From Sphingomonas elodea ATCC 31461 (lineage in GTDB: Bacteria; Pseudomonadota; Alphaproteobacteria; Sphingomonadales; Sphingomonadaceae), in assembly GCF_000226955.1 (NCBI RefSeq), contig NZ_AGFU01000055.1:1-64000 (forward strand): a DNA stretch of 64,000 bases. The letters are read 5' to 3'. Positions 18,116 through 26,999 of this stretch are shown here, in pieces. The notes beneath the pieces were generated by a model. The model saw only the letters and a list, made by a program, of their open reading frames with translations. It was not told the DNA's origin and made no database searches. Each line of letters opens with the position of its first letter. Position 1 is the stretch's first letter. Made by a program: the position numbers and the translations under genes.

Positions 18116-19852
18116 TCAGCGCATTCTAACATATTCGCCGGGCGCGTCGGCGATTGCACAAAGGTTTCCACTGCCGGGAAGCCGCGCACCTTTCGTCGCA
18201 ACCTTTGCACTGTTCAACGCAACCAACCAGTCCACCCAGTCCGGCCACCAGCTTCCGGCATGTTCCGTCGCGTTTTCGACAAAGGATTCGAGCGACTCGG
18301 CCGGCCCGGCATTGGTCCAGTATTGGTATTTCTTTGCCGAAGGCGGATTGATTACGCCGGCGATATGGCCGGAACCGGCCAGCACGAACTTGTGCGGCCC
18401 GCGGAAATGCTCCGTCATCTTCCAGACGCTGCGGGGCGGTGCGATGTGATCTTCGCGCCCGGCCTGGATATAGGACGGCGTTTCTACCTTCGACAGGTCG
18501 ATCGGGGTACCGCCGATGCTGAGCGCGCCGGGCGCGATCAGCTTGTTGTCGCGGTAGAGGTCGGTCAGGTAGCTGAGGTGCCAGGTCGCCGGCAGGTTGG
18601 TGACGTCCGAGTTCCAGTGGAGCAGGTCGAACGGCGCATATTCCTGCCCCATCAGATAGTTGTTGGTGACGTAGTTCCAGATCAGGTCGCGCCCGCGCAG
18701 CAGGTTGAACGTCGCCGCCATGTAGCGCCCGTCGAGGAACCCGTCGGCGCCGAGGCTGCGGATCATCGCCAGCTGGTCGTCGTCGACGAACACGCGCAGG
18801 TCGCCCGCCTCGGTGAAGTCGACCTGGGCGGTGAAGAAGGTCGCGCTCGCCACCTTCGCCGCCTCCCCGCGCGCCGCGAGCACCGCCAGCGTCGCCGCCA
18901 GCGTGGTGCCCGCCACGCAATAGCCGATCGTGTGGACGCTTTCCACGCCGAGCAGCTCGCGCACGGTGTCGATCGCGTCGATCTGGCCGCGCTCGACATA
19001 ATCGTCCCACACCACGTCCTTCATGCTCGCATCGGCCGAGCGCCACGACACGACGAACACGGTGATCCCCTGCGCCACCGCCCAGCGGATGAAGCTCTTC
19101 TCCGGCGTCAGGTCGAGAATGTAGAAGCGGTTGATCCAGGGCGGGAAGATGATCAGCGGCGTTTCCAGCACCGTGTCCGTCGTCGGCGAATACTGGATCA
19201 GTTCGTACAGCGGCGTGCGCTTCACCACCTTGCCCGGCGTCATCGCCAGGTTGCGGCCGAGCTCGAACGCGCCGGCGGCGGTCTGCGTCATCTGGCCCTT
19301 GGCCATGTCCTGCAGCATGTGCTGCAGGCCCTTCAGCAGGCTTTCGCCCTTGGTCTCGACGATCTTCTCGAGCACCTGGGGGTTGGTGGCGGGGAAGTTG
19401 GTGGGGCTGATCGCGTCGATGAAGCCCTTGGTGGCGAAGCGGATCTGGTCCTTCTGCCGCGCGTCGACATGTTCCAGCGCCTCGACATTCTTGAGCATGT
19501 GGTCGGCGATGACGAAATAGCTCTGGCGGAGGAAGTCGAACACCGGCTGCTCGCGCCACTGCGGCGCCTTGAAGCGCTTGTCGCGCGCCTGCTCGGGCGT
19601 CTCGACGAAGGGCTCGGCATGGGCGGGATCGAGGAAGCGCTGCCACAGCTGCATCGTGTCCGCCCAGAACTCGGCGCTGGCCCGCATCGCCGGCGTGGGA
19701 TCGAGCAGCATGCCGAAGGGCGGCGCGCCGGGGGCCTGCTCCATCAGGTCCAGCCCGTGCTCCAGCATCATCTGCTGCGCGCGGCCCAGCACCCAGGTCC
19801 AGTGCTGCAGGTCCTCCAGGCGGGGCAAGGTCGGCGTGCGGGTATCGGCCAT
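18116..19852 (-). CDS. phaC: Class I poly(3-hydroxyalkanoate) synthase PhaC
   Basis: 578 residues, the size of class I synthases. It polymerises (R)-3-hydroxyacyl-CoA into PHA granules. The lipase-like box is GYCVAGTT with nucleophile Cys312. Also present are the PhaC N-terminal region (WREQPVFDFLRQSYF), the WINRFYILDLTPEKSF strand, the Asp-bearing loop and the His segment FVLAGSGHIAGVINPP, and the C-terminal PGEYVRMR typical of the class. The phasin gene follows on the same strand. The divergent neighbour is alaC. phaA and phaB are not in the window. Confidence 0.97.
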   Translation of the reverse strand: MADTRTPTLPRLEDLQHWTWVLGRAQQMMLEHGLDLMEQAPGAPPFGMLLDPTPAMRASAEFWADTMQLWQRFLDPAHAEPFVETPEQARDKRFKAPQWREQPVFDFLRQSYFVIADHMLKNVEALEHVDARQKDQIRFATKGFIDAISPTNFPATNPQVLEKIVETKGESLLKGLQHMLQDMAKGQMTQTAAGAFELGRNLAMTPGKVVKRTPLYELIQYSPTTDTVLETPLIIFPPWINRFYILDLTPEKSFIRWAVAQGITVFVVSWRSADASMKDVVWDDYVERGQIDAIDTVRELLGVESVHTIGYCVAGTTLAATLAVLAARGEAAKVASATFFTAQVDFTEAGDLRVFVDDDQLAMIRSLGADGFLDGRYMAATFNLLRGRDLIWNYVTNNYLMGQEYAPFDLLHWNSDVTNLPATWHLSYLTDLYRDNKLIAPGALSIGGTPIDLSKVETPSYIQAGREDHIAPPRSVWKMTEHFRGPHKFVLAGSGHIAGVINPPSAKKYQYWTNAGPAESLESFVENATEHAGSWWPDWVDWLVALNSAKVATKGARLPGSGNLCAIADAPGEYVRMR

Positions 19853-19936
19853 TCGGTCCTCTCCTTTGCCCCGCCTTAGCGCAGGCCAAGCAATGCGTCA
19901 TTCCCGACCGCGCCTTTATGGCGTAGAAAGCGCGGA

Positions 19937-19961
19937 CGACACAATTTTGTGTCGCACACAA
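19937..19961. promoter_or_regulatory. Overlapping palindromes between phaC and alaC
   Basis: Two inverted repeats overlap: CGACACAA-TT-TTGTGTCG (19937-19954) and TTGTGT-CGC-ACACAA (19947-19961). The second has the same TTGTG-N5-CACAA form as the site before the phasin gene. It sits 95 bp upstream of the phaC start and 22 bp before alaC, so one protein could control PHA synthesis and, by position, repress alaC. Confidence 0.5.
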
Positions 19962-19982
19962 GAACCCTTGAAAGTCGAGGAA

Positions 19983-21191
19983 ATGTCCGAAGAATTCTAC
20001 CGCATCAAGCGCTTGCCCCCCTATGTTATCGCCGAAGTGAACGCGATGCGGGCAGCGGCGCGCGCGGGCGGAGAGGACATTATCGACCTCGGCATGGGCA
20101 ATCCGGACCTGCCCCCGCCCGACCATGTGATCGAGAAACTGTGCGAAGTGGCCCGCAAGCCCGACGCGCACGGCTATTCGCAGTCCAAGGGCATTCCCGG
20201 CCTGCGCCGCGCCCAGGCCAATTATTATGGCCGCCGCTTCGGCGTCGATCTCGATCCCGAGACCGAAGTGGTGGTGACGATGGGCTCGAAGGAGGGCCTC
20301 GCCAGCCTCGCCACCGCGATCACCGCGCCGGGCGACGTGGTGCTGGCGCCCAACCCCAGCTACCCGATCCACACCTTCGGCTTCATCATCGCGGGGGCGA
20401 CGATCCGCGCGGTGCCGACGACGCCCGACGACGCCTATTTCGAAAGCCTCGAGCGCGCGATGAACTTCACCGTGCCGCGCCCGTCGATCCTCGTCGTCAA
20501 CTATCCGTCGAACCCGACCGCGGAGACGGTGGACCTCGCCTTCTACGAACGCCTTGTCGCCTGGGCGCGCGAGAACAAGGTCTGGATCCTCTCCGACCTC
20601 GCCTATTCGGAGCTGTATTTCGATGGCAAGCCGACGCCGTCGATCCTGCAGGTGAAGGGCGCCAAGGACGTCGCGATCGAGTTCACCTCGCTCAGCAAGA
20701 CCTATTCGATGGCCGGCTGGCGGATGGGCTTCGCGGTGGGCAACCGCCAGCTGATCGCGGCGATGACGCGGGTGAAGTCCTATCTAGACTACGGCGCCTT
20801 TACCCCGATTCAGGCGGCGGCCTGCGCCGCGCTCAACGGCCCGCAGGATATCGTCGAGAAGAACCGCCAGCTCTATCACAAGCGCCGCGACGTGATGGTG
20901 GAAAGCTTCGCCCGCGCCGGCTGGGAGATACCGAGCCCCCGCGCCTCGATGTTCGCCTGGGCGCCGCTGCCGCCGGCGCTGGCCCATCTCGGCAGCCTGG
21001 AGTTCTCCAAGCAGCTGCTCACCCATGCCAAGGTCGCGGTGGCGCCGGGCGTGGGCTATGGCGAGAATGGCGAGGGCTTCGTCCGCATCGCGATGGTGGA
21101 GAACGAACAGCGCCTCCGCCAGGCCGCGCGCAACGTGCGCAAATATCTCCAGTCGATGGGGGTCAACACGCCGGCGGCGAACGCGGGGTGA
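19983..21191 (+). CDS. alaC: Alanine (glutamate-pyruvate) aminotransferase AlaC
   Basis: 402 residues, closely resembling E. coli AlaC throughout. The opening IKRLPPYV..., GEDIIDLGMGNPDLPPP, HGYSQSKGIPGLRRA and PNPSYPIHTFGFIIAGA are near-identical to that family. The PLP-lysine is in SLSKTYSMAGWRMGF. It makes alanine from pyruvate with glutamate as donor. Family neighbours include LL-diaminopimelate aminotransferase. The ATG at 19983 has a GAGGAA site; an upstream in-frame extension overlaps phaC and is rejected. A strong terminator follows at 21255. Confidence 0.92.
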   Translation: MSEEFYRIKRLPPYVIAEVNAMRAAARAGGEDIIDLGMGNPDLPPPDHVIEKLCEVARKPDAHGYSQSKGIPGLRRAQANYYGRRFGVDLDPETEVVVTMGSKEGLASLATAITAPGDVVLAPNPSYPIHTFGFIIAGATIRAVPTTPDDAYFESLERAMNFTVPRPSILVVNYPSNPTAETVDLAFYERLVAWARENKVWILSDLAYSELYFDGKPTPSILQVKGAKDVAIEFTSLSKTYSMAGWRMGFAVGNRQLIAAMTRVKSYLDYGAFTPIQAAACAALNGPQDIVEKNRQLYHKRRDVMVESFARAGWEIPSPRASMFAWAPLPPALAHLGSLEFSKQLLTHAKVAVAPGVGYGENGEGFVRIAMVENEQRLRQAARNVRKYLQSMGVNTPAANAG

Positions 21192-21254
21192 TGGCGGCAA
21201 GACGGCAGTTTTGCTAGACTGACGCTGCGAATGACACGGGCGTCCCATTATGCG
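21192..21254 (+). other. Short leader before a strong terminator; possible sRNA
   Basis: Between the alaC stop and the hairpin at 21255 are 63 bp including TTTTGCTAGACT, a weak promoter-like patch (TAGACT as -10). The stretch may simply be the 3' UTR of alaC, or it may be a short independent RNA ending at the terminator. Evidence is thin. Confidence 0.2.
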
Positions 21255-21289
21255 AGCCCCCGCTGCTGCAACGGCGGGGGCTCTTTTTC
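21255..21289 (+). terminator. Strong rho-independent terminator after alaC
   Basis: AGCCCCCGC and GCGGGGGCT pair around a short loop containing TGCTGCAACG and are followed by CTTTTT. It ends the alaC unit. Confidence 0.9.
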
Positions 21290-21323
21290 TGCCTTCCCGA
21301 AAGAACCGCCCGAAAGAACCGAT

Positions 21324-21420
21324 CGTCATTCCCGCGAAGGCGGGAATTCATTGGGGCTGACGCTGCGGTTCCAGCCGCGAACGCACCGGCGAATGGATCC
21401 CCGCCTTCGCGGGGATGACG
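21324..21420. repeat. REP-like palindromic doublet
   Basis: Left unit CGTCATTCCCGCGAAGGCGG... (21324-21352) and the inverted right unit (21392-21420) match over about 29 bp with four differences and are separated by 39 bp. Each unit is itself a hairpin around CGAAG. This resembles the extragenic palindromes scattered in sphingomonads and other proteobacteria. It fills most of the 326-bp gap 21192-21517, which otherwise holds only the alaC terminator. Confidence 0.75.
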
Positions 21421-21517
21421 ACGTGCTGGTGGATGGAGCGGGCCTCCAGAAACGGCACGCCCGCATGCGCACCCCGCACTTGCGAACCCGCCCCCACTCC
21501 GGGCAAAGCCCGCCGCC

Positions 21518-21940
21518 ATGCCCCGCCCCGGTTTCCCCTTTTCCACCCGCTTCCGCGTCCGCTATTCCGAGATCGACGGGCAGAAGATCGTCTTCAACTC
21601 GCGCTATCTCGAATATGCCGATGTGGGCTTGACCGAATTCTGGCGCTGGGCGGATCTGGGCCGACTGGGGCCCGAATGGCTGGAAGCCGAGTTCAACGTC
21701 GTCCGCGCGCAGGTCGACTATAAGCGTGCCTTCCGGTTCGACGACCTGGTGGAGGCCTTCGTCCGGGTCGAGCGGGTCGGCAGCTCCAGCATGACGATGC
21801 GGGTCGATCTTTGCCACGCGGAAACCGGCGAGCTGCACGCCGAGATCGAGATGGTCAGCGTCCATGTCGACCTGAGCGAGCGTCGCTCCAGGCCGATTCC
21901 GGACGCGGTCCGAACCGCGCTGCTCGCGATCGGCGGCTAG
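21518..21940 (+). CDS. Acyl-CoA thioesterase, hotdog fold (4HBT/YbgC-like)
   Basis: 140 residues of the 4-hydroxybenzoyl-CoA thioesterase type. The active-site region is RVRYSEIDGQKIVFNSRYLEYAD, in which the Asp after SEI is the usual catalytic acid. The central helix and FNVVRAQVDYKRAFRFDD strand are typical. It probably hydrolyses an acyl-CoA; the substrate cannot be told. There are no membrane segments. It is convergent with the next small gene, 1 bp between stops. Confidence 0.85.
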   Translation: MPRPGFPFSTRFRVRYSEIDGQKIVFNSRYLEYADVGLTEFWRWADLGRLGPEWLEAEFNVVRAQVDYKRAFRFDDLVEAFVRVERVGSSSMTMRVDLCHAETGELHAEIEMVSVHVDLSERRSRPIPDAVRTALLAIGG

Positions 21941-21941
21941 G

Positions 21942-22244
21942 CTAGACCAGGACGTCGGCGAAGGCCCCGCCCTGCGCGCGGCCGAGCTTGCGCTTCATCT
22001 CGTCCTCGATTTCCTGACGGATCGATGCCTGCGCCTCGGGCGCCAGCGCGTCGAACCGGGCCTGGTCGAGGCTGTGGCGCTTGAGCACAGCTTCCTTGGT
22101 GCGTTCGGCCGGCGTCTTGCGCGCTTCGCGGAGAAAGGCGGCGGCGGTCTCGTCGACGGGCTCGCCGGTCGCGCCGTGCGTCGCCATCCGCGACGCAACG
22201 CCCTTCACGCCGCCACTGCCCAACGCCGAAACACCGATCGTCAT
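21942..22244 (-). CDS. Small conserved-looking hypothetical protein
   Basis: 100 residues from the ATG at 22244, which has GAGGG 6 nt upstream; a longer in-frame start at 22265 lacks a site. It begins MTIGVSALGSGGVKG, which may be secretory or flexible, then becomes charged and helical (REARKTPAERTKEAVLKRHS, SIRQEIEDEMKRKLG). No known domain is recognised. G/C third positions and the ribosome site support a real gene. Its function is unknown. Confidence 0.6.
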   Translation of the reverse strand: MTIGVSALGSGGVKGVASRMATHGATGEPVDETAAAFLREARKTPAERTKEAVLKRHSLDQARFDALAPEAQASIRQEIEDEMKRKLGRAQGGAFADVLV

Positions 22245-22328
22245 GCGCCCTCGTCCCTGCCACACGCCCGCGGCGTGCCCCAGAACATTATAGAAGCGTT
22301 TACGCTTTGCGGGGGCCGCACGGCGAAG

Positions 22329-22811
22329 TTACTCGGCCGCCCGGGCTTCCTCCACCTCTTCGGGCAGCGCCCAGACGAGGTCGCCCTTGCCGAGCACCCG
22401 CCCGTCCTGCGCCTGCACCGTCACCGGCGCGATCGGCCGGCGGTCGCGCGCGTCGACCAGGATCGGCGAGGCGGGCACGCCGGTTTCCCAGCGCTCGCCC
22501 CATTGGCGCAGCGCCACCATGGTGGGAAGCAGCGCATGGCCCTTGTCGGTCAGGCGATATTCCACCTTGCGGCGATCGTCCTTGCACGGCTGGCGACCGA
22601 GGATGCCGTGCTCCACCAGCCGCGCCAGCCGGTTGGCCAGGATGTTGCGGGCGATGCCCAGTTCGCTCTGGAATTCCTCGAAATGGCGGATGCCGTTGAA
22701 CGCGCCGCGCAGGATCAGGAACGACCAGCGTTCCCCCATCGCCTCCAGCGCCGCCGGCAGGCTGCATTCCCGCGCCATCGCCCGCAGCGTTTCTCGAACG
22801 GCTCCACCCAT
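22329..22811 (-). CDS. HxlR-family winged-helix transcriptional regulator
   Basis: 160 residues. The HxlR signature runs CSLPAALEAMGERWSFLILRGAF, with ARNILANRLARLVEHGIL as the recognition region and YRLTDKGHALLP as the wing. The first Cys is conserved and in some family members senses quinones or oxidants. The C-terminal 50 residues are an extra tail that is not typical of short family members. It is divergent from rel (137-bp gap). No target gene can be assigned. Confidence 0.88.
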   Translation of the reverse strand: MGGAVRETLRAMARECSLPAALEAMGERWSFLILRGAFNGIRHFEEFQSELGIARNILANRLARLVEHGILGRQPCKDDRRKVEYRLTDKGHALLPTMVALRQWGERWETGVPASPILVDARDRRPIAPVTVQAQDGRVLGKGDLVWALPEEVEEARAAE

Positions 22812-22947
22812 ATGGGCTACCCTATCGCAAAAACCGGGGGTGGGAAACCGGCCGCAACGTCACGCTGGTGCAACAGCGTTGCGCGGAAGCCAGACTTTTC
22901 CGTCAAATCGGTTGCAAAAGCCGCGCCGGTCACGCCATCTAGAAGAC

Positions 22948-25035
22948 GTGCTGCGTCAGTATGAACTTGTAGACCGGGTCCTTTCCTACGACCCCGAAGC
23001 CGATGAGGCATTGCTCAACCGGGCCTATGTCTTCTCGGTCAACGCCCATGGCACCCAGAAACGGGCCTCGGGCGATCCCTATTTCAGCCACCCGATCGAG
23101 GTGGCCGGCATCCTGACCGACCTGCATCTCGACGACGAGACGATCGCGACGGCGATCCTGCACGATACGATCGAGGACACGGTGGCGACGCCGGAGGAGA
23201 TCCAGCGGCTGTTCGGGCCCAATGTCGCCCGCATGGTCGACGGCGTGACCAAGCTCTCCAAGATCGAGGCGCAGACCGAAAGCGAGCGCGCCGCCGAGAA
23301 CCTGCGCAAGTTCCTGCTCGCCATGTCCGACGACATCCGCGTGCTGCTGGTGAAGCTGGCCGATCGCCTGCACAACATGCGCACGCTCCACTTCATCAAG
23401 AAGGAGGACAAGCGCCGCCGCATCGCCCGCGAGACGATGGACATCTATGCCCCGCTCGCCGAGCGGATCGGCATGTACGAGTTCATGAAGGAGATGCAGA
23501 CGCTCGCCTTCCGCCAGCTCGAGCCGGAAGCCTATGAATCGATCACCCGTCGGCTGGACAGCTTCCGGATCGAGGGCGAGGACCGGGTGCTCAAGATCGC
23601 CTCCGGGCTCAAGCTGCTGCTGGGACGCGGCGGGATCGATGCCGAGATCACGGGGCGCGAGAAGCACCCCTATTCGATCTGGAAGAAGATGTCCGAGCGC
23701 CATGTGAGCCTCGAGCAGCTGTCCGACATCATGGCCTTCCGCGCGATCGTCGATACCGAGGAGGAGTGCTACCGCGCGCTCGGCGTGATCCACCGCCGCT
23801 GGCCGATGGTGCCGGGGCGGTTCAAGGACTACATCTCGACGCCGAAGCGCAACGGCTATCGCTCGCTGCACACCACGATCATGCATGCGGGCGACACCCG
23901 CATCGAGATCCAGATCCGCACCCGCGACATGCACGCCCAGGCCGAATTCGGCTTGGCGGCGCACTGGGCCTACAAGCAGAGTTCGGTGCGGCCCGACACC
24001 CAGGTGAGCTGGATCCGCGACCTGATCGAGATCCTGGAACATGCCGAGAGCCCGGAAGAGCTGCTCGAACATACCCGCATGGCGATGTACCAGGATCGCA
24101 TCTTCGCCTTCACCCCCAAGGGCGAGTTGATCCAGCTGCCCAAGGGCGCGACGCCGATCGACTTCGCCTATGCGGTGCACACCGATCTCGGCGACCAGGC
24201 GGTGGGTGCCAAGGTCAACGGCAAGGTGGTGCCGCTGCGCACCGAGATCGAACAGGGCGATCAGGTGCAGATCCTCCGCTCCAAGGCGCAGGAACCGCAG
24301 CCCAACTGGCTGAACTTCGCGATCACCGGCAAGGCGCGCGCCGCGATCCGCCGGCACCTGCGCCACAAGGAGCGCGACGAGACGATCCGGCTGGGCCGCA
24401 AGCTCTACGAGGACATCGTCGCCCGCCTGCCGGTGCCGCCGGGCGACGGCGCGCTCGCCGAGGCGCTGAAGCGGCTGAAGCTTCCGGACGCGGAATCGCT
24501 GATGGAGGCGATCGCCCGGCGCACGCTGACCGACGGCCAGGTGATGGAAGCGGTGATGCCCGGCTCGGCCAGCGGCGAAGACGACCAGTTGCCGCCGCAG
24601 CACCATGCGATCGACATCAAGGGCCTCACCCCCGGCGTGGCGTTCACCTATGCCGAGGATTGCTGCCCGGTGCCGGGCGACCGCATCCTGGGCGTGCGCA
24701 AGCCGGACCAGCCGATCGTCGTCCACCGCATCGACTGCCCGAGCCTCGCCGATGTCGAGGAAGCCGACTGGGTCGATCTCACCTGGGGCGACAAGGCCGA
24801 TGGCGGCGTGGCCGAGATCGCGGTGACGCTGAAGAACGAGCCCGGCGCGCTGGGCACGGTCGCAACGCTGATCGGCCAGCACAAGGCCAACATCCTCGGC
24901 CTCCGGCTGGATAACCGCGACACCACCTTCCACACCAACACGATCGATCTGGAGGTGCGTAACGCCGCGCACCTGATGAAGCTGCTCGCGGCGCTGCGCG
25001 CGGCGGACGCGGTGAGTTCGGCCGAGCGGGTGTGA
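22948..25035 (+). CDS. rel: Bifunctional (p)ppGpp synthetase/hydrolase Rel (RelA/SpoT)
   Basis: 695 residues from a GTG at 22948 that follows AGAAG and gives the alphaproteobacterial opening (V)LRQYELVDRVLSYDPEADEALLNRAY. An earlier in-frame extension is rejected. The HD hydrolase domain has ATAILHDTIEDT and an intact HPIEVAGIL. The synthetase domain has GREKHPYSIWKKM and YISTPKRNGYRSLHT. A TGS domain (IFAFTPKGELIQLPKGATP) and a C-terminal ACT domain (NEPGALGTVATLI) follow. It makes and degrades the stringent-response alarmone. All active-site motifs look complete. Confidence 0.97.
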   Translation: MLRQYELVDRVLSYDPEADEALLNRAYVFSVNAHGTQKRASGDPYFSHPIEVAGILTDLHLDDETIATAILHDTIEDTVATPEEIQRLFGPNVARMVDGVTKLSKIEAQTESERAAENLRKFLLAMSDDIRVLLVKLADRLHNMRTLHFIKKEDKRRRIARETMDIYAPLAERIGMYEFMKEMQTLAFRQLEPEAYESITRRLDSFRIEGEDRVLKIASGLKLLLGRGGIDAEITGREKHPYSIWKKMSERHVSLEQLSDIMAFRAIVDTEEECYRALGVIHRRWPMVPGRFKDYISTPKRNGYRSLHTTIMHAGDTRIEIQIRTRDMHAQAEFGLAAHWAYKQSSVRPDTQVSWIRDLIEILEHAESPEELLEHTRMAMYQDRIFAFTPKGELIQLPKGATPIDFAYAVHTDLGDQAVGAKVNGKVVPLRTEIEQGDQVQILRSKAQEPQPNWLNFAITGKARAAIRRHLRHKERDETIRLGRKLYEDIVARLPVPPGDGALAEALKRLKLPDAESLMEAIARRTLTDGQVMEAVMPGSASGEDDQLPPQHHAIDIKGLTPGVAFTYAEDCCPVPGDRILGVRKPDQPIVVHRIDCPSLADVEEADWVDLTWGDKADGGVAEIAVTLKNEPGALGTVATLIGQHKANILGLRLDNRDTTFHTNTIDLEVRNAAHLMKLLAALRAADAVSSAERV

Positions 25036-25040
25036 GCGTC

Positions 25041-25077
25041 GCCCGTTTCCTTGCTCGCCAGGGGCAAGGAAACGGGC
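25041..25077 (+). terminator. Hairpin after rel
   Basis: GCCCGTTTCCTTGC (25041-25054) pairs perfectly with GCAAGGAAACGGGC (25064-25077) around a 9-base loop. There is no T tract, so it may be a rho-linked or stabilising element. Confidence 0.6.
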
Positions 25078-25138
25078 TGGACCTTGAACCGAGACGCGCT
25101 ACCCTCCCCCGCATCAGACCTATCGGAGGGGGAATACC

Positions 25139-26944
25139 GTGGACCGTCGACACTTCCTCGCATCGTCGAGCACCGCCGCGCTCGCCGCGCTGATCCCGGC
25201 CGCCGCGCGCGCCGCGGTGGCGGGCACGCGCGATGCCGAGATCAACGCCGTCTACAACCAGATCGTCATGGAGCGCATCCAGCGCTCGCCCGAATTCGCC
25301 ACCTCGCTCGGCTTCGATAAGGGCCCGAACGCCGCCCTCAAGCACAAGCTCAGCGACGGCAGCCCCGCCGCCAAGGCGCGCAACCTGGCCGATACCAAGG
25401 CGGCGATCGCCAGGATCGAGGCGTTCGATCCCGCCACCCTGTCCGAACCCGCCCGGCTGGACCGCGAGGTGGTGCTCTATTCGTTGCGCAGCGGCACGGT
25501 GGCGCAGGACAAGTTCCAGATCGATTCGGTCGGCCGGCCCTTCCCGATCTTCCAGCAGGGCGGCGCCTATTTCTCGACGCCGGACTTCCTCAACACCAGC
25601 CACACCATCGTGACGCAGGACGATGCCGAGGCGTATCTCGATCGCCTCGACGCCTTTGCCGGCGCGCTGGATCAAGACACCGCCGACCAGAAGGCGGCGG
25701 CGGGCCGCGGGCTGGTCGCCCCGGGCTTCTGCCTGGAACTCACCCTCGCCCAGATGGCCAAGCTGCGGCAGCCCGATCCGGCGGCGAACACGCTCACCCA
25801 GTCGCTGGTGCGCCGCGCCGCCGCCAAGGGGCTGGCCGGCGACTGGCAGGCCCGCGCGGCGAAAATCGTCGGCGACAAGGTCTATCCCGCACTCGACCGT
25901 CAACAGGCGCTGATCCAGCAGCTGCACGCCAAGGGCCGGACCTCGGCCGGGCTGTGGGACGTGCCGCGCGGCCAGGAGATCTATGCCGCCGCGCTGGAGC
26001 AATGGACCACCACCAGCTTCACGCCGGATCAGGTCCACAAGATGGGCCAGGAACAGGTGGCGGAGATCAGCGCCCAGCTCGATGCGCTGCTCAAGGCGCA
26101 GGGCCTGACCCAGGGCAGCGTCGGCGAGCGGCTGACCGCGCTCAACGCCCGCCCCGACCAGCTCTATCCGGACACGGCGGAGGGCCGCACCGCGCTGATC
26201 GCCGGGCTCAATACCGGCGTGCAGGAAATCGCGACGCTGTTGCCCAAGGCGTTTATCAACCCCAACAAGGCGCCGCTGGAAATCCGCGCGGTGCCGGTGG
26301 AGATCCAGGACGGCGCCTCGAACGGCTATTACACCCGCGCCGCGCTGGATGGCTCGCGCCCGGCGATCTACTGGATCAACCTCAAGAGCGTCCACGACTG
26401 GCCGAAATACAGCCTGCCCTCGCTCACCTTCCATGAAGGGCTGCCCGGCCACCATCTCCAGATCAGCACCGCGCAGGCGGCGGAAGGTCCGCTGATCCGC
26501 AAGTTCGGCTTCTTCAGCGCCTATACCGAGGGCTGGGCGCTCTATGCCGAGCAGCTGGCCGACGAGATCGGTGCCTATCACGGGCCCCTGGAGCGCGCCG
26601 GCTATCTCCAGTCCTTCCTGTTCCGCGCCGCGCGGCTGGTGGTGGATACCGGCATCCACACCAAGAAATGGAGCCGCGAGCAGGCGACCGACTATCTGGT
26701 CGCCACCACCGGCTTCCCGCGCGCCCGTTCGCAGCGCGAGGTGGAGCGCTATTGCACCCAGCCGGGCCAGGCCTGCGCCTACAAGCTGGGCCACATCGCC
26801 TGGACCCGCGCACGCGCCAACGCGCAGAAGATCGCCGGGCCGAAGTTCGACCTCAAGCAGTTCCACGAGGTGATCCGCCTCGGCGCGATGCCGCTCACCA
26901 TGTTCGAGCGGCTGGTGGAGGAGCGCGCCAGGGCGATGGCGTGA
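25139..26944 (+). CDS. DUF885-family secreted hydrolase (Tat substrate)
   Basis: 601 residues from a GTG behind GGAGGGGG. The N-terminus DRRHFLASSST is a twin-arginine motif with a hydrophobic stretch and an AAARAA cleavage region, so export through Tat is expected. The DUF885 signature is LTFHEGLPGHHLQ with His432, Glu433 and His438, followed by SAYTEGWALYAEQL, a metal-hydrolase-like layout. Substrate is unknown. It converges on the DUF6607 gene across a GC-rich hairpin. Confidence 0.88.
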   Translation: MDRRHFLASSSTAALAALIPAAARAAVAGTRDAEINAVYNQIVMERIQRSPEFATSLGFDKGPNAALKHKLSDGSPAAKARNLADTKAAIARIEAFDPATLSEPARLDREVVLYSLRSGTVAQDKFQIDSVGRPFPIFQQGGAYFSTPDFLNTSHTIVTQDDAEAYLDRLDAFAGALDQDTADQKAAAGRGLVAPGFCLELTLAQMAKLRQPDPAANTLTQSLVRRAAAKGLAGDWQARAAKIVGDKVYPALDRQQALIQQLHAKGRTSAGLWDVPRGQEIYAAALEQWTTTSFTPDQVHKMGQEQVAEISAQLDALLKAQGLTQGSVGERLTALNARPDQLYPDTAEGRTALIAGLNTGVQEIATLLPKAFINPNKAPLEIRAVPVEIQDGASNGYYTRAALDGSRPAIYWINLKSVHDWPKYSLPSLTFHEGLPGHHLQISTAQAAEGPLIRKFGFFSAYTEGWALYAEQLADEIGAYHGPLERAGYLQSFLFRAARLVVDTGIHTKKWSREQATDYLVATTGFPRARSQREVERYCTQPGQACAYKLGHIAWTRARANAQKIAGPKFDLKQFHEVIRLGAMPLTMFERLVEERARAMA

Positions 26945-26954
26945 TGCAAGGTTC

Positions 26955-26995
26955 GCGCGCGGGCCGGTGGCCTTCGAACTCCCCGGCCCGCGCGC
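26955..26995. terminator. GC-rich bidirectional hairpin
   Basis: GCGCGCGGGCCGG (26955-26967) pairs perfectly with CCGGCCCGCGCGC (26983-26995). It lies between the convergent DUF885 and DUF6607 genes. Confidence 0.65.
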
Positions 26996-26999
26996 AGGA

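Noticed and set aside
22387-22947. N-terminal extension of Rel.
   Set aside because: It overlaps the HxlR gene antisense and does not match any Rel N-terminus; GTG 22948 gives the typical opening.
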